This document shows, one piece after another, positions 1-4,820 of a stretch of DNA of 5,376 nucleotides. A program made the translations under genes and the position numbers. Within the stretch, counting starts at the first letter, position 1; each line of letters starts with the position of its first letter. Source of the stretch: a bacterium HR36 (GTDB lineage: Bacteria; Planctomycetota; Planctomycetia; Gemmatales; HRBIN36); contig BEIM01000275.1 of assembly GCA_002898995.1 (NCBI GenBank), positions 1 through 5,376 on the forward strand. The letters are read 5' to 3'. Below the pieces are notes generated by a model. It made no database searches. It had not been told where the DNA came from and was given only the letters and a program-made list of their open reading frames with translations.

Positions 1-10
1 CTTCCGATCT
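1..10. other. Probable Illumina adapter remnant at contig end
   Basis: The first ten bases, CTTCCGATCT, are identical to the last ten bases of the common Illumina TruSeq adapter (ending GCTCTTCCGATCT). An exact match placed precisely at the edge is unlikely by chance. I infer untrimmed adapter fused to the contig end. These bases should not be translated as part of the neighbouring gene, and genomic sequence probably starts at about base 11. Confidence 0.8.
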
Positions 11-11
11 T

Positions 12-218
12 ATGTTGCCGCGCAGGATATTTGATATACCACCCAGCCTGTCGCCGCGAGGTGAATATGAGCTAACAGAAATGGTAAATCTCTTGGCACA
101 GCAACAACCGTGCACAGTAATCCAGGCTCATTTTTGGTTTCCGATTGGGACGCTGGAGGCCTGGCAAGCGGCACAGGAGTTAGAGCTAAGTAAATGGATT
201 CCCGAGGCTGGTATTTAG
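12..218 (+). CDS. Sugar-phosphate nucleotidyltransferase, C-terminal fragment (5' end missing)
   Basis: This is the last 68 codons of a protein resembling NDP-sugar pyrophosphorylases (the GalU/RmlA-like nucleotidyltransferase fold), which make NDP-sugars from NTP and sugar-1-phosphate in the cytoplasm. The visible signs are the segment LPRRIFD near residues 2-8, GEYELTEMVNLL at 17-28 (the 'xxELTDAxxxL' element of the family) and the closing W-x-x-IGT-x-E-x-W-x-x-A element at 42-53. Family members are usually about 230-300 residues or longer, so most of the protein lies off the contig. The ATG at 12 is very likely an internal methionine: no ribosome binding site can be read before it, because adapter sequence precedes it. 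The usual Asp of the W-x-D-x-GT element is Pro here (residue 44). The substrate cannot be assigned from this piece. Its TAG stop touches the mnmG stop with no gap. Confidence 0.65.
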   Translation: MLPRRIFDIPPSLSPRGEYELTEMVNLLAQQQPCTVIQAHFWFPIGTLEAWQAAQELELSKWIPEAGI

Positions 219-2174
219 CTAAGCATCAGCCGTTTCTGCAAGGCAATCGCTCGCACCCGAAGTGGCGGGGATTTCGCGGCGGGCATTTTCCAGATAGAAA
301 ACTAGCAAGGCGATGTCTGCAGGGCTGATACCGCTAATGCGGCTGGCTTGCCCCAGGGTACGCGGGCGGATGCGCAGCAACTTTTCGCGCGCTTCTGCGC
401 GCAACTGGGGAACGGCCTGATAATCGAAATGTTCTGGAATGATGCGCGATTCCCACTTACGTAGCCGCTCCACTTGAGCGGCTTGGCGTTCGATATAACC
501 CGCGTAGCGTATATCAAGGACTGCTTGCTCGATAACTTCTGGCCAAGCCTGAAACTCAGCTAATGCGGGCTTCCAGGCTATCAAATGTTCCCACTCAATT
601 CCTGGTCGGCGAAGCCAATGGTCGAGAGTGACGCCATCGTAACGTTCCGTTTCAAGAATGTTACGGAGGCGCTGTAACCGTTCCTCTTTTTCTTGCACCC
701 TGCGCCACGCCTCCGCACTAAGGAGGCCGACACGCCAGCCAAGCGGACTGAGTCGGCGGTCCGCGTTGTCATGGCGCAAGAGCAAGCGATATTCGGCGCG
801 CGAAGTAAACATACGGTAAGGCTCGTCCACGCCGCGTGTGACTAGGTCGTCTATAAGGACGCCTATATAAGCTTGGCTGCGATCGAGGACGAGCGGGGGT
901 TGGCCGCGGAGCTTCAAGGCGGCGTTAATACCCGCCATCAATCCTTGCGCCGCAGCCTCTTCGTAACCCGTGGTACCGTTGATTTGCCCGGCAAAATATA
1001 GGCCGGCCACTAGCTTCGTCTCCAGGGTGGCAAATAATTGAGTCGGCGGGGCATAATCATATTCCACGGCATAACCGAAACGCATAATTTCAGCGTTTTC
1101 CAGGCCTGGGATAAGTCGGATCATAGCCTGTTGAACATCCTTAGGCAGGCTGGTGCTGATGCCATTGCAGTAATATTCCAGGGTGTTATATCCTTCGGGT
1201 TCCAAGAAAATCTGGTGCCGATCCTTGTCGGGAAAGCGAACGACTTTATCTTCGATAGAAGGACAATATCGTGGACCGCGGCTCTTGATTTGGCCACTAT
1301 ACATAGGAGCGCGGTGCAGGTTGGCACGGATCAGGTCGTGAACGGCGGGGTTGGTATAGGTAATGTGGCAATCGAGTTGTGGCTGGGTAATTTTGGGAGT
1401 GGAGAAGCTAAAAGGCCGGGGATCAGGATCGCCGGGTTGGCGTTCGAGGATGGCGAAGTTAATGGTACGGCCATTGAGCCGGCAGGGCGTGCCCGTTTTA
1501 AATCGGGCGAGCTGAAAGCCGATTTCAGTGAGGCTGCCGCTGAGTTTTTCGGCAACGCCGTCGCCCATGCGGCCGCCTCGGGCTTTGGCTTCCCCGACAT
1601 GAAGCACCGCTTGCAAAAAGGTGCCCGTGGTCAGGATGACGGCGCGGGCGCAATACAGAGTATCACCCTGACAGAGCACGCCCGTCACACGAAAGCGGGG
1701 GGCGGCACTTTGCGGCCCGCCGAGAGCGGCCAAGGGATCGGGTTGTTCGTGAGCCGCTTGTTCAGCACGGGTCAGCGGCTCGACGAGAATCCGCTCCACC
1801 ATCTCCTGGCGCAAAGTGAGGTTGGGCTGCGCTTCGATGCGGTGCTTCATGGTGAACTGGTAGAGTTTCTTATCACACTGGGCCCGCGGGCTATGCATGG
1901 CTGGCCCCTTAGTGCGATTGAGCATGCGAAACTGCAAGCCGGCGACGTCGGTGACTTTAGCCATCTCGCCGCCCAGGGCGTCCATTTCGCGAACAATCTG
2001 CCCTTTGGCCACGCCGCCGATGGCGGGGTTGCAGCTCATTTGCGCCACGGTGTCGCAATTCATCGTTAACAGCGCCGTCCGCAGGCCCATGCGAGCGCAG
2101 GCCAACGCCGCTTCGCAGCCGGCGTGTCCGGCTCCGACCACCACTACGTCGAAATCATATGCCAGCTGAGCCAT
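219..2174 (-). CDS. mnmG: MnmG (GidA), tRNA uridine-5-carboxymethylaminomethyl modification enzyme
   Basis: This is the FAD-dependent partner of MnmE, which modifies the wobble uridine (U34) of certain tRNAs with an aminomethyl or carboxymethylaminomethyl group in the cytoplasm. The product is 651 residues, close to the family's usual 620-650. The N-terminal dinucleotide-binding motif GAGHAG lies at residues 14-19. The conserved cysteines are present in MSCNP (Cys48) and in GPRYCPSIEDK (Cys304, within 300-310), matching Cys47 and Cys277 of the E. coli enzyme. The second family signature, AGQINGTTGYEEAAAQG, lies at 395-411, and the C-terminal helical domain ends with RISGISPADIALLVFYLE at 612-629. 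A stretch at about 132-160, rich in Ala and Pro, is an insertion relative to the E. coli protein. The start was chosen at 2174 because AGGAG lies 8 bases upstream and the FAD motif follows at once. The open frame runs a further 132 codons upstream, but that part overlaps the divergent STAS gene and looks like random sequence. Confidence 0.97.
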   Translation of the reverse strand: MAQLAYDFDVVVVGAGHAGCEAALACARMGLRTALLTMNCDTVAQMSCNPAIGGVAKGQIVREMDALGGEMAKVTDVAGLQFRMLNRTKGPAMHSPRAQCDKKLYQFTMKHRIEAQPNLTLRQEMVERILVEPLTRAEQAAHEQPDPLAALGGPQSAAPRFRVTGVLCQGDTLYCARAVILTTGTFLQAVLHVGEAKARGGRMGDGVAEKLSGSLTEIGFQLARFKTGTPCRLNGRTINFAILERQPGDPDPRPFSFSTPKITQPQLDCHITYTNPAVHDLIRANLHRAPMYSGQIKSRGPRYCPSIEDKVVRFPDKDRHQIFLEPEGYNTLEYYCNGISTSLPKDVQQAMIRLIPGLENAEIMRFGYAVEYDYAPPTQLFATLETKLVAGLYFAGQINGTTGYEEAAAQGLMAGINAALKLRGQPPLVLDRSQAYIGVLIDDLVTRGVDEPYRMFTSRAEYRLLLRHDNADRRLSPLGWRVGLLSAEAWRRVQEKEERLQRLRNILETERYDGVTLDHWLRRPGIEWEHLIAWKPALAEFQAWPEVIEQAVLDIRYAGYIERQAAQVERLRKWESRIIPEHFDYQAVPQLRAEAREKLLRIRPRTLGQASRISGISPADIALLVFYLENARREIPATSGASDCLAETADA

Positions 2175-2182
2175 GAGCGAGA

Positions 2183-2187
2183 CTCCT
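2183..2187 (-). promoter_or_regulatory. Ribosome binding site that fixes the mnmG start
   Basis: AGGAG on the minus strand lies 8 bases before the ATG at 2174-2172. It decides for this start over the longer open frame that begins at 2570. Confidence 0.8.
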
Positions 2188-2244
2188 GCCACACTGCTGG
2201 CGGATTCCGGTGCTTGCCAACGCCGATACGCCCTCAGTCGTAAC

Positions 2245-2250
2245 ATTGTA
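2245..2250 (-). promoter_or_regulatory. Candidate -10 element for mnmG (TACAAT)
   Basis: TACAAT on the minus strand matches five of six bases of the sigma-70 consensus TATAAT and would place transcription start about 60-65 bases before the mnmG ATG. No good TTGACA-like box is found at the normal 16-18-base spacing, so this is a weak call. The same hexamer appears upstream of the LOG gene. Confidence 0.3.
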
Positions 2251-2332
2251 TGGTCGAAATTGGAGGTTGCGGGGAAACATGGCGCACAGACAGTTGCCGC
2301 GAAGACTTTGCACTGGTAAGGAAATGGAGATT

Positions 2333-2341
2333 TGTTATGCT
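2333..2341 (+). promoter_or_regulatory. Candidate extended -10 element for the STAS gene (TGTTATGCT)
   Basis: TG-N-TATGCT fits an extended -10 (TGnTATnnT) and would give a leader of about 30 bases before the ATG at 2380. The nearest -35-like match, TTGCAC at 2308-2313, is 22 bases upstream of the hexamer, which is too far for a standard promoter. The call therefore rests on the extended -10 alone. Confidence 0.25.
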
Positions 2342-2368
2342 GAGCTTGCCGGTGCCCGGACCAACAAC

Positions 2369-2373
2369 AGGAG
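2369..2373 (+). promoter_or_regulatory. Ribosome binding site of the STAS gene
   Basis: AGGAG lies 6 bases upstream of the ATG at 2380. It supports that start and confirms that the gene is expressed divergently from mnmG. Confidence 0.75.
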
Positions 2374-2379
2374 AAGCCC

Positions 2380-2754
2380 ATGCCGGCTCCAGCACGCGAA
2401 CCTGCCACGTTCCTGCGCCTGGAACGGCTCGGGGAACTAGCTATCCTCGAACCGACCGATGCCGTCGAGAACCTCCAATGGGAGATGGTCGAATATGTGG
2501 CGGAGCTGGTGCTCAACCCGCTCAAAGAGCGCCCGCCCAACGGCATCATCGTGGATTTGCAGCGGGTCAATTATATCGGCTCGGTGTTCATCGCCTTGCT
2601 TTTGCGCTTTCACAAACTGGTCAAGCTTCAGGGCGGGGACTTAGTCATTTGCTGCGCCCGACCGGCAGCTCGCGAATTGCTCCGCATCACCGGACTCGAT
2701 ACTCTCTGGGCCATTTATGAGACGCGCGAAGAAGCAATCCGCGCCCTGTCCTAA
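2380..2754 (+). CDS. Single-domain STAS protein, anti-sigma-factor-antagonist-like
   Basis: This is a 124-residue cytoplasmic protein with no signal peptide or membrane segment, the size of a lone STAS domain (SpoIIAA/RsbV type). Such proteins usually bind an anti-sigma kinase or another signalling partner and are switched by serine phosphorylation. The core is readable: GIIVDLQRVNYIGSVFIALLL at 55-75 is the central strand, phosphorylation loop and following helix, and GGDLVICCARPAARELLRI at 85-103 is the next strand and helix, ending with the typical L-W-x-I-Y-x-T-R-E-E-A tail at 109-119. In SpoIIAA the loop reads D-S-S-G; here it is I-G-S-V (66-69). One serine, Ser68, is kept, but the preceding Asp and the following Ser-Gly are not. 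No partner kinase or sigma factor is encoded in the window. The start is fixed by AGGAG at 2369-2373. The downstream LOG gene follows after 77 bases on the same strand. Confidence 0.85.
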   Translation: MPAPAREPATFLRLERLGELAILEPTDAVENLQWEMVEYVAELVLNPLKERPPNGIIVDLQRVNYIGSVFIALLLRFHKLVKLQGGDLVICCARPAARELLRITGLDTLWAIYETREEAIRALS

Positions 2755-2755
2755 G

Positions 2756-2765
2756 CGTGGCCACG
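2756..2765. repeat. Perfect 10-base palindrome CGTGGCCACG
   Basis: The palindrome starts two bases after the STAS stop codon and ends just upstream of the TACAAT at 2769. With a four-base loop only three stem pairs remain and no U-run follows, so it is not an intrinsic terminator. It could be an operator half or chance. Confidence 0.4.
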
Positions 2766-2768
2766 GCG

Positions 2769-2774
2769 TACAAT
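2769..2774 (+). promoter_or_regulatory. Candidate -10 element for the LOG gene (TACAAT)
   Basis: TACAAT in the 77-base STAS-LOG gap would start transcription near 2781, about 50 bases before the LOG ATG. No convincing -35 box is found near 2746-2751. If real, the LOG gene has its own promoter besides any read-through from the STAS gene. Confidence 0.3.
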
Positions 2775-2786
2775 AGTATGCCTCAC

Positions 2787-2802
2787 ATCTTCGTACGATG
2801 AT
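2787..2802. promoter_or_regulatory. Imperfect 16-base dyad in the LOG leader, possible operator
   Basis: ATCTTCGT followed by ACGATGAT is an inverted repeat with seven of eight pairs matching and no spacer; the inner TCGTACGA at 2791-2798 is perfect. It lies just downstream of the predicted -10, where a repressor would sit over the transcription start. Function is inferred from symmetry and position only. Confidence 0.3.
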
Positions 2803-2817
2803 TTTCCCCAAACGGGT

Positions 2818-2822
2818 AGGAG
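2818..2822 (+). promoter_or_regulatory. Ribosome binding site of the LOG gene
   Basis: AGGAG lies 9 bases upstream of the ATG at 2832, the only ATG before the conserved domain. It supports the long N-terminus of the protein. Confidence 0.7.
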
Positions 2823-2831
2823 CTAGGACAC

Positions 2832-3965
2832 ATGTTTCACCCTGAAGATCTTCGCTCTGCGAAATTTACGGCCGGCGCGCCAGAGGCGACTTGCGCCCAG
2901 GACGCAACCCAACCCGTACAGGAAAAACGAAACGAGAATCGCCCTCATACGCAGGTGACCGTTGAAGAGTTAGTGCAGCAAATCAAGGAGGCTGCGGATC
3001 AACTCCTGGCCGACCGCGCAGATCGAGGCGATGTTAAGATTCTGGCGACCGCTATTAAGGAATTGCGGCATGCACTCTCTTTGTTTGCTCGCTATCGGCA
3101 CCTGCGGAAAGTCACTATTTTCGGTTCCGCCCGTACCCCGCGCGACCACCCGGCTTATCAAGCGGCAGTGGCTTTCGCCCGCAAAATGGCCGAATTGGGT
3201 TTCATGATCATCACGGGAGCAGCCAGCGGTATTATGGAAGCGGGACATGTCGGGGCAGGCAAAGAACGCAGTCTCGGCATTAACATCCGCTTACCTTTCG
3301 AGCAGGCCGCCAATCCCGTTATTGCCGCCGACGACACTCGGTTGGTAAATTTCAAGTACTTTTTCACGCGCAAGCTTATGTTTGTCAAAGAAGCGGATGC
3401 CGTCGCTCTATTCCCGGGGGGATTTGGCACGCTCGACGAAGGCTTTGAAGCGCTTACTTTGGTGCAAACGGGCAAGAGTCATATGTTTCCTATTCTCTTG
3501 ATTGACGAGCCAGGAGGCAATTATTGGCGCACTTTCGACCAGTTCCTGCGAGAAATGCTGTTGCGCCGGGAATATATCTCACCTCAAGACCTGGCGCTAT
3601 ATAAGGTCACTGACAATATAGACGAGGCGGTGGCTGAGATTCGCCAATTTTATCGTGTTTATCATAGCATGCGTTACGTCGGACGCAAGCATTATCTGGT
3701 GCTAAGGCTGCGTAGTATTTTGCCGCCCGAGTTATTAGAACGAATTCGCCAGGAATTTGCCGATATGGTAGCTGGTGAAACGTTTGAATTAGTACCAGCC
3801 GACCCGGAAGAACATAATGATGTTCACTTAATGCATTTGCCTCGTTTACGCTTTCAGTTTGACCGCCGCAGTCTGGGGCGGCTACGCCAACTGATTGACT
3901 TTCTCAATCGCGAAGCTCCCGATCCGATATTTCCCGAGGTACCTCCAGCCGTGCCCGCTATTTAG
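2832..3965 (+). CDS. Long-form LOG-family (TIGR00730-like) Rossmann-fold protein
   Basis: This is a 377-residue cytoplasmic protein whose core matches the LOG family, formerly mislabelled lysine decarboxylase. Characterised short members are phosphoribohydrolases that release the base from nucleoside 5'-monophosphates such as cytokinin ribotides. The core runs from about residue 94 to 275: VTIFGSARTP (94-103, first Rossmann strand and loop), ITGAASGIMEA (127-137, in place of the GGGxxGLM element), FFTRKLMFVKEADA (177-190) and the family hallmark PGGFGTLDE (195-203) with its catalytic-type glutamate. Short LOG proteins are about 180-200 residues. This one adds about 90 N-terminal residues, the first 40 of them polar and probably disordered, and a C-terminal region of about 100 residues (275-377) rich in Arg and Leu. 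I recall this long form in several phyla but know of no proven substrate. The start is set by AGGAG at 2818. Its stop interlocks with that of the convergent DUF1445 gene. Confidence 0.9.
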   Translation: MFHPEDLRSAKFTAGAPEATCAQDATQPVQEKRNENRPHTQVTVEELVQQIKEAADQLLADRADRGDVKILATAIKELRHALSLFARYRHLRKVTIFGSARTPRDHPAYQAAVAFARKMAELGFMIITGAASGIMEAGHVGAGKERSLGINIRLPFEQAANPVIAADDTRLVNFKYFFTRKLMFVKEADAVALFPGGFGTLDEGFEALTLVQTGKSHMFPILLIDEPGGNYWRTFDQFLREMLLRREYISPQDLALYKVTDNIDEAVAEIRQFYRVYHSMRYVGRKHYLVLRLRSILPPELLERIRQEFADMVAGETFELVPADPEEHNDVHLMHLPRLRFQFDRRSLGRLRQLIDFLNREAPDPIFPEVPPAVPAI

Positions 3966-4795
3966 TTCGCCAAGTGCTCCCGCCGATTGGCGACGGTCTC
4001 CGCTATTTCATAATAATCGCTTTCCCGCCAATCGGTAACGAACATATGGCCTGGTTTATGTGTAATCACAAACTCGACACCGCTCTCCTGGATAACGGCT
4101 TGCGGCGTTACCCCGCACGCCCAGAAAACCGGTACTTCCCCGGGATAGAGAGGCACGGGGTCGCCGTAATCGGGTTTACTCAGATCGGCAATCCCGATGA
4201 CGGCAGGATCGCCCCAATGAACAGGCGGGCCATGAGCAAAGGGGAAACGCTCACAGATGTGCGCCGCCTGCAGCGCTTGCTGTGGCTTCATCGGTCGCAT
4301 AGATACTACCATTGGACCACGAAGCCGACCGGCAGATGCGCACGGAATATTAGTCCTATACATCGGCACGTTACAGCCGCATTCGATATGGCGTACGGGT
4401 AAGCCGGTCTGCAACAAGGCCCGCTCGAAACTAAAGGAGCAACCAAGCAAGAAAGCGACTAAGTCCTCGCGCCACCAGCTCGTGATTTCTCCGGGCTCGG
4501 CCACCAATTTTCCCTGCTGGTACACGCGATAACGCGGTAAGTCGGTGCGCAAATCGGCTCCCGGTGCACAGCGCCTGGGTTCTGCACAGCCAGGATCGGT
4601 GACTTCGAGGATCGGGCATGCACGTGGATTCCGCTGGCAAAACAGGAGGAAATCGAAGGCCCACTCCCGCGGTATTATAACTAAGTTCGCCTGAATATAT
4701 CCGAGAGCCAATCCTGCAGTTGGGCCCGTCCAACGCTGCTCCCGGCAAAGCAGGCGAATATCCCGACCCGTCGCCTGACTTAGTGTCTGACTCAT
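3962..4795 (-). CDS. DUF1445 / YcsI-family putative hydro-lyase (D-glutamate cyclase-like)
   Basis: This is a complete 277-residue soluble protein of the DUF1445 family (UPF0317, Pfam PF07286, related to B. subtilis YcsI and the N-terminal part of mammalian D-glutamate cyclase). Conserved blocks appear in the family's order: GPTAGLALGYIQANLVIIP (24-42), FLLGCSFSFE (115-124), YRTNIPC (146-152), GPMVVSMRP (160-168), HGPPVHWGDP (188-197), PVFWACGVTPQ (222-232) and ITHKPGHMFVTD (244-255). The length fits the usual 260-280. Conserved His, Cys and Asp in these blocks suggest an enzyme, but the reaction is not settled; 'hydro-lyase' and 'D-glutamate cyclase' are family labels. In Bacillus the gene sits beside 5-oxoprolinase genes, and none is seen here. 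The start is supported by an AGGAAAGG-type ribosome binding site at 4800-4807, with AGGA 8 bases from the ATG. It lies 25 bases after the GH99-like gene, so the two are probably one transcript. Confidence 0.88.
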   Translation of the reverse strand: MSQTLSQATGRDIRLLCREQRWTGPTAGLALGYIQANLVIIPREWAFDFLLFCQRNPRACPILEVTDPGCAEPRRCAPGADLRTDLPRYRVYQQGKLVAEPGEITSWWREDLVAFLLGCSFSFERALLQTGLPVRHIECGCNVPMYRTNIPCASAGRLRGPMVVSMRPMKPQQALQAAHICERFPFAHGPPVHWGDPAVIGIADLSKPDYGDPVPLYPGEVPVFWACGVTPQAVIQESGVEFVITHKPGHMFVTDWRESDYYEIAETVANRREHLAN

Positions 4796-4799
4796 AGCA

Positions 4800-4807
4800 C
4801 CTTTCCT
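4800..4807 (-). promoter_or_regulatory. Ribosome binding site of the DUF1445 gene
   Basis: AGGAAAGG on the minus strand has its AGGA core 8 bases before the ATG at 4795. It fills most of the 25-base gap after the GH99-like stop, leaving no room for a terminator or a separate promoter in the gap. Confidence 0.65.
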
Positions 4808-4820
4808 GGCAGCAGAGATT

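Larger units (their letters stand above)
2175..2379. promoter_or_regulatory. Divergent intergenic region between mnmG and the STAS gene
   Basis: These 205 bases separate the two start codons and must hold the promoters for both directions unless one lies further inside a gene. Apart from the two ribosome binding sites and the weak -10-like elements listed separately, I see no convincing small gene, structured RNA or repeat. A 9-base odd palindrome, CGGATTCCG, near 2200 is too short to interpret. Confidence 0.6.

Noticed and set aside
1038..2069. A 343-codon open frame on the plus strand, antisense to mnmG
   Set aside because: It lies in exact codon register with mnmG, so its stops can arise only where mnmG uses TTA, CTA or TCA, which are rare codons in such a gene. 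It has no recognisable domain, and mnmG is certain.
2175..2379. Riboswitch or small RNA in the mnmG/STAS spacer
   Set aside because: No recognisable riboswitch core or strong stem-loop with a T-run could be found by eye on either strand.
2175..2570. N-terminal extension of the mnmG open frame by 132 codons
   Set aside because: The extra part overlaps the divergent STAS gene, has a Ser/Arg-rich random composition and no family similarity, while AGGAG at 2183-2187 marks the start at 2174.
2250..2720. A 156-codon plus-strand frame overlapping the STAS gene
   Set aside because: It is out of frame with the clear STAS domain, rich in Arg/Gly/Pro without motifs, and has no better ribosome binding site.
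2756..2765. Palindrome after the STAS stop as an intrinsic terminator
   Set aside because: A hairpin would have only three base pairs with a four-base loop, and no T-run follows.
3974..4402. Plus-strand open frames opposite the DUF1445 gene (to 4402, and 4257-4532)
   Set aside because: The minus-strand protein carries all conserved DUF1445 blocks. The antisense frames show no domain.
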